From Myroides profundi (GTDB lineage Bacteria > Bacteroidota > Bacteroidia > Flavobacteriales > Flavobacteriaceae): 64,000 bases of DNA. Both the position numbers and the translations under genes were made by a program. The stretch is taken from contig NZ_CP010817.1 of NCBI RefSeq assembly GCF_000833025.1, forward strand, positions 124,001-188,000. The letters are read 5' to 3'. This document shows, in pieces, positions 45,999-54,521 of this stretch (position 1 is the first letter of the stretch; every line of letters begins with the position of its first letter). The notes beneath the pieces are model-generated. The model saw only the letters and a list, made by a program, of their open reading frames with translations, did not search any database and was not told the origin of the DNA.

Positions 45999-46505
45999 AT
46001 GGAGTATTTAGATATCGTATGGAGAAGTGTGGCTGTATATTTATTTATGATTATAGCGATGCGTGTGTTTGGCAAGAAGCAGTTGTCTCAGTTAAACACA
46101 TTTGACGTTGTTTTAATGCTCTTAATTAGCAATTCTGTACAGAATGCTATGGTTGGTCCTAATACGAGCTTAGAAGGAGGAATATTAGCTGCTTTTGTTT
46201 TGTTCTCTTTAAACTACGGAATGAAACGACTGATTGCTCATAACAAATTTGTCAATCGATTACTCCAACAGAAGCCTGAAGTCATTATTCAGCATGGTGT
46301 GGTTGATTTTGCTAAAGCTACACAGCTAGGCATTACCTCAGAAGAGCTGACAGAGGCTATGCATGAGCATGGTGTAGAGTACTTCAAACAAGTAAAATTA
46401 GCAACATTAGAAATCAATGGAAGTATCAGTATCATCGCTAAAGATAATGAGGGGCAGTATAAAGAGACTTTTCATAAGCGCAAGGGAAAACACCAAGCAG
46501 TCTAA
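45999..46505 (+). CDS. DUF421/YetF family membrane protein
   Basis: Protein of 168 residues: three membrane helices in the first 85 residues (R-V-F-G-K-K-Q-L-S-Q-L-N-T-F-D-V, then a helix with S-N-S-V-Q-N-A-M-V-G), then the small cytosolic YetF domain with L-Q-Q-K-P-E-V-I-I-Q-H-G and L-T-E-A-M-H-E-H-G-V. Family members such as YetF are of unresolved function. Single-gene unit. Confidence 0.88.
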   Translation: MEYLDIVWRSVAVYLFMIIAMRVFGKKQLSQLNTFDVVLMLLISNSVQNAMVGPNTSLEGGILAAFVLFSLNYGMKRLIAHNKFVNRLLQQKPEVIIQHGVVDFAKATQLGITSEELTEAMHEHGVEYFKQVKLATLEINGSISIIAKDNEGQYKETFHKRKGKHQAV

Positions 46506-46609
46506 ACACCATAAATTAACATATCCTGATTAATGGTTACGCATTGTTAACCTGGTTTTAATTCTCTGATAATGCAAGAAGAGTTGTTTTGTGACAAAGT
46601 TTTTAAAGT

Positions 46610-48358
46610 ATGGATAATTCACAATTCAATAGAAGGAAGTTCTTGCGCACTTCTTTATTAGCATCAGGAAGTTTATTTTTAGCTCCTATAATTATTAGTT
46701 GTTCTAATGATGATTCAAGTAATCCTAACACAGACGGTGTAGATGGAGAATTTCAAATCAAAAACTTTGACTATGGTGTAGCTAGTTTTGACCCAACTGC
46801 TACTAGTATTATCATTTGGACTCGTTATGCCAATGCTAATACTGAAATAGTATGGGAAATAGCAAAAGACCTTCATTTTAAAGATATTGTTCGTCAAGGC
46901 AAAGCGACTGTTGCCTCTCTTTCAGATAATACAATCGCTATAGAGATACAAGACCTACCTTCTAATAGTAAGTTCTATTATAGATTCTATAATACTGCTG
47001 CCAAAGATACTTCTGTGATCGGGGAGACCATCACGCTACCTGCTACTTCAGATCAAGTGAGTAATGTGAAGCTAGCCATAGCGTCGTGTTCTAATTATCC
47101 TGCAGGTCTATTTCATGTCTATGGTGAGATGGCTAAGTCAGATGCAGATGTCATTATCCACTTAGGGGATTATATCTATGAGTATGCTCCTGGACAATAT
47201 GGAACTAATGCGAGTACGCTAGCCTTTAACAGAGCTCATAAACCGAATAAAGAGATCGTTACTTTAGAGGATTATAGAGAGAGATATAGACAGTATAGAA
47301 GTGATGCTAACCTTCAGTTGGCACATCAGAAGAAACCTTTTATCTGTGTGTGGGATGATCATGAGATAGCTAATGATACCTATAAAGATGGTGCAGAGAA
47401 TCATCAGCCTGAAACAGAAGGTAGTTTTGAAACAAGAAAAAGAGCAGCATTACAGGCATATAGTGAATTTATACCACTAAAGACTGGTAAAGACGCTCGT
47501 ATCTATAGAAGTTTTGACTTCGGTAATATTCTTTCCTTGCATATGTTAGATACTCGTGTTATTGCTCGAGATAAACAGTTGAGTTATGGTAATTATATGA
47601 CGGCTAACGGTTTCGATCAAGCTAAGTTTATGCAAGATTATATGAACCCTAATCGTCAATTATTAGGGAAAGAACAGTTGGGATGGTTAGCAGGTCAGAT
47701 GAACTCTAGTGGGGCTACATGGCAAGTGTTAGGACAACAGATCTTAATGGCTAAGATGCTTGTTCCTGCTGAGTTTTTAATGATTGTTAATCAGATCATG
47801 GCAGAGATAGAGGCTGGAGGAAGCGCTTCTGCTAATTCGATGCTTGCGCTACAAAAGGCTGTAGGAGAATTAGTAGTAATTAAAACTCGTTTATTACAAG
47901 GTGACCCTACACTTACAGCACAAGAGAAGGCTAGGGTGACTACTGTATTGCCATATAATCTAGATGCATGGGATGGGTATGCAGTGGAGCGAGAGATGCT
48001 GTATAGCTTATGCAAAGGAAAAAAGGTGATGACTCTAGCAGGGGATACACATAATGCATGGTATAGTGAGATGAAGACACAGACTGGAGAGGTAGTGGGC
48101 TATGAGTTAGCGACTAGCTCAGTTAGTTCACCTGGTATGGAGACATATTTAGGAATATCGAATGATCCGAGTCAGGCTCGACAATTAGAACAAGTAATGC
48201 CTTTATTAATAGATGAACTAGACTATGTAAATCTAACAGATAGAGGATATTTATACATTGATTACACTACATCTGGTGCAAAGGCAGAGTGGAGATTTGT
48301 AGATACTGTGTTTAATACTAATTATACAGTACAAACTAAAAAAACAGTTGTGATATAA
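46610..48358 (+). CDS. phoD: PhoD-like alkaline phosphatase
   Basis: Phosphodiesterase/phosphomonoesterase of 582 residues. The N-terminus is a twin-arginine signal (NRRKFLRTS) that also ends in a lipobox IISC, with Cys31, so it may be a Tat-exported lipoprotein. The PhoD N domain (FDYGVASFDPTATSIIIWTR) and the metallophosphatase core follow: HLGDYIYE, VWDDHEIAND, and a late TLAGDTHNAWYSE. PhoD uses Ca and Fe and supplies phosphate under limitation. No Pho-type operator was recognised. Own terminator follows. Confidence 0.93.
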   Translation: MDNSQFNRRKFLRTSLLASGSLFLAPIIISCSNDDSSNPNTDGVDGEFQIKNFDYGVASFDPTATSIIIWTRYANANTEIVWEIAKDLHFKDIVRQGKATVASLSDNTIAIEIQDLPSNSKFYYRFYNTAAKDTSVIGETITLPATSDQVSNVKLAIASCSNYPAGLFHVYGEMAKSDADVIIHLGDYIYEYAPGQYGTNASTLAFNRAHKPNKEIVTLEDYRERYRQYRSDANLQLAHQKKPFICVWDDHEIANDTYKDGAENHQPETEGSFETRKRAALQAYSEFIPLKTGKDARIYRSFDFGNILSLHMLDTRVIARDKQLSYGNYMTANGFDQAKFMQDYMNPNRQLLGKEQLGWLAGQMNSSGATWQVLGQQILMAKMLVPAEFLMIVNQIMAEIEAGGSASANSMLALQKAVGELVVIKTRLLQGDPTLTAQEKARVTTVLPYNLDAWDGYAVEREMLYSLCKGKKVMTLAGDTHNAWYSEMKTQTGEVVGYELATSSVSSPGMETYLGISNDPSQARQLEQVMPLLIDELDYVNLTDRGYLYIDYTTSGAKAEWRFVDTVFNTNYTVQTKKTVVI

Positions 48359-48383
48359 TAAGTTGTTGTATTTCATATTATTT

Positions 48384-48409
48384 AGGGAGCTCTTCGGAGC
48401 TCTTTTTTT
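48384..48409 (+). terminator. Terminator after the PhoD-like gene
   Basis: GAGCTC (48387-48392), TTCG tetraloop, GAGCTC (48397-48402), extended by G-U and A-U pairs, then T run. Confidence 0.88.
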
Positions 48410-48569
48410 ATTCGGTAGAAGAGTGTTTTCAATTGGTTATAAGACACACTGTTTTTAGTTTTTTATGGTAGGACATAAGCCTTTTTTGTGCTTTATGAGA
48501 ATATATTTCTATTGTTATAGATTGATTATGAGTATTTAAGGTTCAATTAGCGAATTTAAAATAAAAGAG

Positions 48570-48577
48570 TACATTTG
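48570..48577 (+). promoter_or_regulatory. -7 box of the M48 peptidase gene
   Basis: TACATTTG matches TAnnTTTG, 26 bases before the ATG. Confidence 0.5.
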
Positions 48578-48602
48578 TTCTTGTAAAAAAAATATTAACA
48601 TT

Positions 48603-49400
48603 ATGAAAAAAGTTTTATTATCTGCATGTTTAGTGTGTTTTGCAATAGGAACAGCTAATGCACAGTTTGGTAAATTAAACCCAAAGAAGATCGAAGCTGG
48701 TCTAAAAGCAGCTAAGGCGTTTACAGTAAGTGATGAAGAAGTAGCTCAGTCTGCTGCCGCTGCTGTTAAGTGGATGGATGAGAATAACGCTGTATGTACA
48801 GTGAAGGATAAAGATCCTAAGAAGAAAGCTTATGCAGAGCGTTTAGAGCGTATCTTCGGGCCATATAAGAACTATGATGGTCTAGATCTAAACTATAAAG
48901 TATATTATGTTACAGACGTAAATGCTTTTGCTTGTCCTGATGGAAGTGTACGTGTATTCTCTTCATTGATGGATATTATGAGTGATGATGAGCTATTAGG
49001 TATCATCGGTCACGAGATTGGACACGTAAAATTAAAGCACTCTTTAAACGGGTATAGAAAAGTATTGTTAGCAGAAGCAGCTGTACAATTTGCTGGTACA
49101 ACTCAAGGTACAGTAGGTGACTTAATGAAAGGAGACCTAGGGGCTCTAACAGAGAAACTTATTGGAGCTCAGTTCTCTCAAGGACAAGAGACTGATTCGG
49201 ATGATTACTCTTATAAATTCTTAGTAGCAAATGGTAAGAACCCACAAGCATTAGCAGATGGATTCCAAAAGTTCGCTGATATGGAGAAAGAATATGGAGC
49301 TGATAAATCTACTAAAGCTAAAATATTCTCTACTCACCCTGATAGTGAGAAACGCGTAAAACGCATCGAAGATAAAATCAAAAAAGACGCTAAAAAATAG
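48603..49400 (+). CDS. M48 family zinc metallopeptidase, secreted
   Basis: Protein of 265 residues with a signal peptide ending in ANAQF. The zinc motif HEIGH starts at His137 (HExxH), and the downstream Glu ligand is in E-T-D-S-D-D-Y. The layout matches the Oma1/LoiP-like short M48 peptidases without membrane helices, acting in the periplasm or at the outer membrane on misfolded proteins; the target is unknown. Single gene with its own -7 box and terminator. The C-terminus is lysine-rich. Confidence 0.9.
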   Translation: MKKVLLSACLVCFAIGTANAQFGKLNPKKIEAGLKAAKAFTVSDEEVAQSAAAAVKWMDENNAVCTVKDKDPKKKAYAERLERIFGPYKNYDGLDLNYKVYYVTDVNAFACPDGSVRVFSSLMDIMSDDELLGIIGHEIGHVKLKHSLNGYRKVLLAEAAVQFAGTTQGTVGDLMKGDLGALTEKLIGAQFSQGQETDSDDYSYKFLVANGKNPQALADGFQKFADMEKEYGADKSTKAKIFSTHPDSEKRVKRIEDKIKKDAKK

Positions 49401-50093
49401 TCGTCTAAACATCAATATGAAGAGCCACTTCTGTATAGGAGTGGCTTTTTTTTGTTTCTATGTATAAGTATGCAATTATATTTTGAAGGAATACTTATAC
49501 TAGTTTTTCTGTATGTATTAAAAAACGTACTTCACTTTTTTAAAAAAATGCTGTTTTAGGGGTACTAATCAGGTATATTTTAGAGTTATTCTCTCACTTT
49601 TTTTAGAAAAACATTGGTTTTGGGTACTAATGAAGCTCTATTCTAAAAAAAAGGATATATTTTTTTTAATAGGCAATTTTTGTAAAGTGTTGTTATTTAG
49701 GTTTTTATGTTTTTCTTGTGTTTTTTCTCTTCTTGGTGTACCTATCTCTATCCTAGAGGATATCTACCTTCGTCTTAAATCGCTCGACAGTTAGTGGAGA
49801 ATAGGCCGTAAATAGTGGACTAGAGAAATAGTAGTCGATGAATGCTTCTACTATTGATTATGTATTATCCAAGAAGAAAGAATGGTGAGAGAACAAGCAG
49901 AGGTTCTATGCTATTTTAAGAAATAGATGGATGGGATAGCATTTGATTATAGCAATACAGATTGTAGCGCTTGATGTGAAGTGCTTAAGTAAGTGGTGTT
50001 TGAGATCTGTTGCTTAGAATTATGTGCTAATCAGTAGAAGAATTTATGTTGTATCGGGATTGAGAATAGTTAAGAGAGCGCATTGATATACGG
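49401..50093. other. Gene-free stretch with inverted and direct repeats
   Basis: About 690 bases without a credible gene. It holds the M48 terminator, and a perfect 10-base inverted repeat GTATAAGTAT/ATACTTATAC (49462-49471 and 49491-49500). It also holds two imperfect direct copies of about 45 bases, each starting TCACTTTTTT and ending GGGTACTAAT (the latter at 49560 and 49622, 62 bases apart). The part from about 49750 to 50093 is less AT-rich but has only short open frames, the longest of interest being 49753-49857 on the minus strand. Confidence 0.6.
49423..49453 (+). terminator. Terminator after the M48 gene
   Basis: Nine-base arms 49423-49431 and 49438-49446 (one G-U pair), 6-base loop, T run. 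Confidence 0.85.
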
Positions 50094-50327
50094 TTATCTT
50101 GATCTTTTCTTTTTTTTCCTCTTTTTCTTTTGATTAGTTTTTTTTACGATAAGGAGATACTTTATATAAGCACCTAGTAAGATAAATATAAGTGCATCTA
50201 CGAATATAAGGCTGCTGTACGTATTCCTAAGACTAATGTGATAGATAAATAAGCCCACTAGCGCTATTTGGCATAGTGCTAGTATTCTCATTTGTGTGGT
50301 TATCTTATTATGGGATCTTGTACTCAT
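50094..50327 (-). CDS. Small basic-tailed membrane protein, unknown
   Basis: Protein of 77 residues with two hydrophobic helices (about 13-30 and 38-58) and a strongly basic tail (KKTNQKKKRKKKKRSR). Its ATG overlaps the stop of the preceding gene as TAATG, so the two are translationally coupled. No family recognised. Confidence 0.65.
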   Translation of the reverse strand: MSTRSHNKITTQMRILALCQIALVGLFIYHISLRNTYSSLIFVDALIFILLGAYIKYLLIVKKTNQKKKRKKKKRSR

Positions 50328-51130
50328 TACAACTGAGTCGTTTTAGCAATTTTTTTCTTTATACTTTCTAGTAATGCCTTGAATGATATATAATAGAAAA
50401 ATAAGTTTAATGAACCAATAAAGATAACCGCAAACAATGGACTGTCTTCTATATACATCCAATAAGTAATACCTGAAAAGGTAATACAGATTAACAAGAG
50501 ATATATTGAGCTCATGATGTCTCCTTTTTCATAGGGAGTGTCTTTTATGGTGTTTTTATTTCTAAATATTTTAGCTTGTTTGTAATTTTCTAATTCAGAG
50601 AAAGCTTTATTATCTATTGAGGTAAATCCTGTTCCTCCATTAATTATATCATGGGTATCTAAGTATAGGATAGCCTCAAGGTCTAGTGCATCTAAAGCCC
50701 GTAGTTCTGATGTTATAGTATCTACGAAAGACTGAACAGTATCATAGAACCCAATATATTCTACTAGTTCTATACAGACTACAGCATCCTCATATAGATT
50801 ATTATTTATACAAGAGATAAAGTCATCGTAGAGAGGTAGTGACTCTGGAGCATATTTACTTATGAATGTTCGTCTGTTCTCAGCATTGGTATTAAAGGTC
50901 TTTTTGGGTAAGATGATATCTGTTGGTGATATAGTATATTCAGATTCTTCGTATTCATCATTACTATCTTCCTCTTCGCTAATAATAAGTTGTTCCCAGA
51001 TTGGTTGTTTTTCTTTTAGTATTGTTATGTCTAGTAGGCAAATCCAGAAGAAAGGGAGAGTGTTTTTTCCTTCAAACAAAAATGTATTCTCCTCATCTTT
51101 CTTAATGCTTAAGTAGGTGTAGTTAGCCAT
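50327..51130 (-). CDS. Unknown protein with two C-terminal membrane helices
   Basis: Protein of 267 residues. The first 190 residues are soluble, acidic in places (SEEEDSNDEYEESEY, about 52-66), with no motif I recognise; two membrane helices follow (about 208-225 and 230-250) and a basic end. It is coupled to the 77-residue gene by a one-base stop/start overlap. Context gives no function. Confidence 0.75.
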   Translation of the reverse strand: MANYTYLSIKKDEENTFLFEGKNTLPFFWICLLDITILKEKQPIWEQLIISEEEDSNDEYEESEYTISPTDIILPKKTFNTNAENRRTFISKYAPESLPLYDDFISCINNNLYEDAVVCIELVEYIGFYDTVQSFVDTITSELRALDALDLEAILYLDTHDIINGGTGFTSIDNKAFSELENYKQAKIFRNKNTIKDTPYEKGDIMSSIYLLLICITFSGITYWMYIEDSPLFAVIFIGSLNLFFYYISFKALLESIKKKIAKTTQL

Positions 51131-51176
51131 AACGTCTTTTTTAGAGTATTAAATATAAGACAATTAAACACATGTT

Positions 51177-51208
51177 AAAAAAAATCCATTACTAAGTAGT
51201 AATGGATT
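51177..51208 (-). terminator. Terminator after the polysaccharide flippase gene
   Basis: Eleven-base perfect arms 51183-51193 and 51198-51208, 4-base loop, T run on the minus strand. Confidence 0.88.
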
Positions 51209-51214
51209 CTATAT

Positions 51215-52672
51215 TTATCGTTTGATCATTTTTTTGATAACGGTATTTTCAAATTTGTATATAACACCTAAAAATACGAGTATAAATGCTATTCCAACGA
51301 AATAGTTTTCTCTAAAACAGTAGAAGTATACAAAGCTTAGGAGTATAGATATTCCTAGGTATCCTCCTATAGCCTTTTTGTCATAAGGGATAGGGTACTG
51401 TTTTTGCCCCATCACATAAGAGACTAGCATCATAGATGCATAGGCTATCAGAGTAGCTATCGCTGATCCCATATAGCCCCATATAGGGATAAGTAGGTAG
51501 TTAAATATAAGAGTGAATACAGCTCCCATAATAGAGATATACGCTCCTATGGCAGTTTTGTCTCTTAGTTTATACCATACAGATAGGTTGGTATAGATTC
51601 CCATACATAAATTGGCTAAGATGATTAGTGGAACAACAATCATCGCATCCCAATAAGACTCATTTCTAATAAACAGGACTTTCAATATATCTGCAAATAC
51701 GATAACACCTAACATAATCATACTTCCAAAAATGGTGAAGTACTTAGTAATGGTCGCATATTTAGTCGGTGCGTCGTCATTCTTGGCATAGTTAAAGAAG
51801 AACGGTTCGATACCTAGTGTATAAGCTTGTCTAAATAGAACCATAAACAATCCTAACTTATAGCATGCAGCATATTTTCCTACTTCTGATAGTGCGATAT
51901 CTGTAGGTAATAGTCGTTCTAATAATATCTTGTCAAAACCTTCATTAACTGCAAATGCAAGTCCTCCTACCATGATAGGAAAACTGTAGGTAAGCATCTG
52001 TTTATTCAGTTCTTTATTAAACTTAAACTTGATACTGAAGTAGTCTTTATAGAAGACTAAGAAAGTGAATAAACTAGCGACAAGGTTAGCAATGAATATA
52101 TAGACTACTTGATTTCCCTCTTTATAAATAGTGTTGAATATACTATCTGGATAAGCGTTATTTAGATTAGGTAGGTAGTATAAGAAGAATATATTAAGAG
52201 CGGTGTAGATACATACATTCGCTATCCTAATGGCGCTGTAGTATAGAGGTCTTTGATCTGCTCTAAGCTTAGCAAAAGGAACTATAACTAAGGCGTCTAG
52301 TACTAAAATAAAGAGTACATAGTATAATAGTTCATTTGATACACTAAGGATAGAAGCCCAAAAGTCTAAGGTCAATACGCTAATTATAGCAAATAGTAAT
52401 GTGGTGCATCCAAGAAATAGTAAGCTGTTATTAATAACTTCTTTCTTATCCTCTTGTTTATTATAAAATCTAAAGAATGCAGTTTCCATCCCAAATGAAA
52501 GTATCACATTTAGAAACATCATAATAGAGAAAATAACACTATACTGACCATAGTCGTTATTTTGCATCAAGTCTGTGTGAAAAGGAACTAGGAAGAACCC
52601 AATTACTTTAGGAAATACTGCTGCTAATCCGTAGATAGCCGTTTGTTTAAATATCTTTTTATAAATGCTCAC
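51215..52672 (-). CDS. Lipopolysaccharide/polysaccharide flippase (Wzx/MurJ-like)
   Basis: Inner-membrane protein of 485 residues with about 12-14 helices, of the polysaccharide-transport (MOP) superfamily: K-Q-T-A-I-Y-G-L-A-A-V-F-P-K-V-I-G-F near the start, Y-G-Q-Y-S-V, and an A-F-F-R-F-Y segment. It would flip a lipid-linked sugar. No glycosyltransferases are nearby. The start is GTG (52672); no ATG lies at a better place. It begins 20 bases after the DUF3298 gene and is probably in its operon. Confidence 0.85.
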   Translation of the reverse strand: MSIYKKIFKQTAIYGLAAVFPKVIGFFLVPFHTDLMQNNDYGQYSVIFSIMMFLNVILSFGMETAFFRFYNKQEDKKEVINNSLLFLGCTTLLFAIISVLTLDFWASILSVSNELLYYVLFILVLDALVIVPFAKLRADQRPLYYSAIRIANVCIYTALNIFFLYYLPNLNNAYPDSIFNTIYKEGNQVVYIFIANLVASLFTFLVFYKDYFSIKFKFNKELNKQMLTYSFPIMVGGLAFAVNEGFDKILLERLLPTDIALSEVGKYAACYKLGLFMVLFRQAYTLGIEPFFFNYAKNDDAPTKYATITKYFTIFGSMIMLGVIVFADILKVLFIRNESYWDAMIVVPLIILANLCMGIYTNLSVWYKLRDKTAIGAYISIMGAVFTLIFNYLLIPIWGYMGSAIATLIAYASMMLVSYVMGQKQYPIPYDKKAIGGYLGISILLSFVYFYCFRENYFVGIAFILVFLGVIYKFENTVIKKMIKR

Positions 52673-52692
52673 AACTCTTTGTTTAGCGGGTA

Positions 52693-53475
52693 TTATTTAT
52701 TTGTGTTTGGCTTAGGTTTTAGTTCAAAGCTTAGGTAAGGGGCTATTTCTTCTTGTGTGAATGAGATCGTGATTACCTTGCTTGCAACTGTGCTTACATC
52801 TGCAGTAGTAAAGTTAAGTACTACACTATCCTCATAGATAAAGATGTTCTCTGGTATCTCTAGAGAATCTTCTTCTAGTGATAAGTAGCTTATATTATTA
52901 GCCTTCTCTTTATCAGTATCATTTAATTCTTTTAATTTGTTGATCACTAGATTTTTGAAGTCCCCGTAGTTTTTAAACAACTGCTCATTACTGTATTGTT
53001 CTCCTGTAGCAGGGTTATAGTGCATCGTTTTCTCTCCTTGAAATCCGTTAGCTCCTCCTGTGAAAATATAGTAATCTAGGGCAAAGCTGACTAAGTTGTC
53101 CCCATAGAAGGTTACGATATTATTCGCTTTCGCTTGCCAAGGGATTGTTGCTTTAGGAAACTTCTTAACCATATTGGTATAAGCATTCGTAAACGAGATT
53201 ACAATACTGTCATAGTTAGTAGCCTGTTTCTTCTCATCTTCAAAAGAGAGAATCTCATTAATGATAGAGAGGTTATCCTTGTTGATTTTGTCTGCTATTT
53301 CATTTTGAGGGTCTACTATTTCTGCTGTTGTAACCTTGATTTCTGTACAGTCTTCATCAACACAAGTGTCTAATAGTATCTTCTGGTACACTTTTTCCTC
53401 AAAAGAGAAACTCTTCTCTTTCATACAGCTCGCAACAGCTATTGAAAGGAATAGAATTAGTAAGATTTTTTTCAT
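52693..53475 (-). CDS. DUF3298 (RsiV-like) lipoprotein
   Basis: Protein of 260 residues from the chosen start, with a lipoprotein signal ending in VASC (Cys17). The N-terminal half corresponds to DUF4163 (I-S-F-T-N-A-Y) and the C-terminal half to DUF3298 (Y-Y-I-F-T-G-G-A-N-G-F, then E-I-A-P-Y-L). In Bacillus the domain is found in the lysozyme-sensing anti-sigma factor RsiV, but no sigma factor is adjacent here. The frame is open up to a TTG at 53499 that lies inside the -7 box, and an ATG at 53487 is very close to the transcript start, so ATG 53475 is preferred. Confidence 0.82.
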   Translation of the reverse strand: MKKILLILFLSIAVASCMKEKSFSFEEKVYQKILLDTCVDEDCTEIKVTTAEIVDPQNEIADKINKDNLSIINEILSFEDEKKQATNYDSIVISFTNAYTNMVKKFPKATIPWQAKANNIVTFYGDNLVSFALDYYIFTGGANGFQGEKTMHYNPATGEQYSNEQLFKNYGDFKNLVINKLKELNDTDKEKANNISYLSLEEDSLEIPENIFIYEDSVVLNFTTADVSTVASKVITISFTQEEIAPYLSFELKPKPNTNK

Positions 53476-53496
53476 GCTTTTTTTCATAGGTATGTG

Positions 53497-53504
53497 CAAA
53501 GCTA
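53497..53504 (-). promoter_or_regulatory. -7 box of the DUF3298 operon
   Basis: On the minus strand TAGCTTTG matches TAnnTTTG; it overlaps an in-frame TTG, which rules that codon out as a start. Confidence 0.55.
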
Positions 53505-53652
53505 TGAAAATTGTTATGATTATAGTCTCATATTGTAAGATTTCGCTAGTCTCTTTTTTAGGGTGTATTTATACTGTATTATAATGCTTTAGGAGAGATA
53601 TTTTGAGTGTGTTGAGGTAGTGTTCTTCTATGTTAGATCTTTTTTATTTTAG

Positions 53653-53660
53653 TATTTTTG
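53653..53660 (+). promoter_or_regulatory. -7 box of recO
   Basis: TATTTTTG matches TAnnTTTG, 49 bases before the ATG; no clear -33. Confidence 0.45.
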
Positions 53661-53709
53661 CACTCAATTAGATGAAGAAGACGTATTTTAGATTATTAAA
53701 AGAGAATAG

Positions 53710-54426
53710 ATGCAGATAAAGACTAAAGCAATTGTACTTAGCGCTTTAAAATATCAAGAGAAGAGCTTAATCGTAAAGTGCTTTACAGAAGAGGCAGGTA
53801 TGGTGAGTTTCTTTGTTCGCAATGCTTTTGCCAAAGGGAAGTCTGCACAGAAAATAGCTTATTTTCAACCCTTGACGATATTAGATATTGACTTTGTTTA
53901 TAAGAATAAAGGAGGGCTAGAGTATTTTAAGGAGGTTAAAACAGCTCATGTATATCAAGATATCTATTATAATTATAACAAGAATTGTATAGCTATCTTT
54001 ATCGGAGAAGTATTGCACTCTGTATTTAGAGAGCCTGTTGTAGATAAGGATTTCTTTACTTTTTTGGAAGCAGCTTTGCTGTGGTTTGATACCCATGATG
54101 AGGTAGCTAATTTCCACTTGATTCTGATGATAGAATTGACGAAGTACTTTGGTTTTTACCCTGCATTAGAGGGTAGAAGTAAGCTTTATTTTAACTGGGA
54201 AGAAGGGGTGTTTACAGATTACTTTTCTCCATGTTGTTTTGAAGAAGAACCGACTTTTTTGTTTAGAAAACTGATTGAATTAGGCTTCTCTAGTGACCAA
54301 AAAATCTTTAATAATAAGGATCGAAAGAGGCTGTTAACCATGATAATTAGTTATTATGAACAGCACCTAAACGACTTCAGAAAGCCCAATTCTCTAGAGG
54401 TTTTAAAGGAAGTCTTCTCTAACTAA
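53710..54426 (+). CDS. recO: DNA repair protein RecO
   Basis: Recombination mediator of 238 residues that helps load RecA with RecR. The OB-fold N-terminus reads K-T-K-A-I-V-L-S-A-L-K-Y-Q-E-K-S-L-I-V, followed by the helical C-terminal domain with E-L-T-K-Y-F-G-F-Y-P. No zinc-finger cysteine cluster is present; family members vary in this. It stands upstream of ileS with a separate control region. Confidence 0.93.
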   Translation: MQIKTKAIVLSALKYQEKSLIVKCFTEEAGMVSFFVRNAFAKGKSAQKIAYFQPLTILDIDFVYKNKGGLEYFKEVKTAHVYQDIYYNYNKNCIAIFIGEVLHSVFREPVVDKDFFTFLEAALLWFDTHDEVANFHLILMIELTKYFGFYPALEGRSKLYFNWEEGVFTDYFSPCCFEEEPTFLFRKLIELGFSSDQKIFNNKDRKRLLTMIISYYEQHLNDFRKPNSLEVLKEVFSN

Positions 54427-54521
54427 ATATTTTAATGTTTTTCCTACCAATTAATTAGGGAGATATTGGAGTAATTTGTTTAAATTCGCAAAATTGATTA
54501 AAAAATATTATAATAATAACG

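Noticed and set aside
49753..49857. Short minus-strand frame as a real gene
   Set aside because: No start codon, only 34 codons, and stop codons just upstream in the same frame; kept only as a hint of decay.
53476..53499. Upstream TTG and ATG starts of the DUF3298 lipoprotein
   Set aside because: The TTG is inside the -7 box and the ATG at 53487 is only a few bases after the predicted transcript start; the ATG at 53475 gives a normal lipoprotein signal.
54427..54521. A T-box leader upstream of ileS
   Set aside because: The gap is only 95 bases, AT-rich, with no T-box core or terminator hairpin; Bacteroidota rarely use T-boxes.
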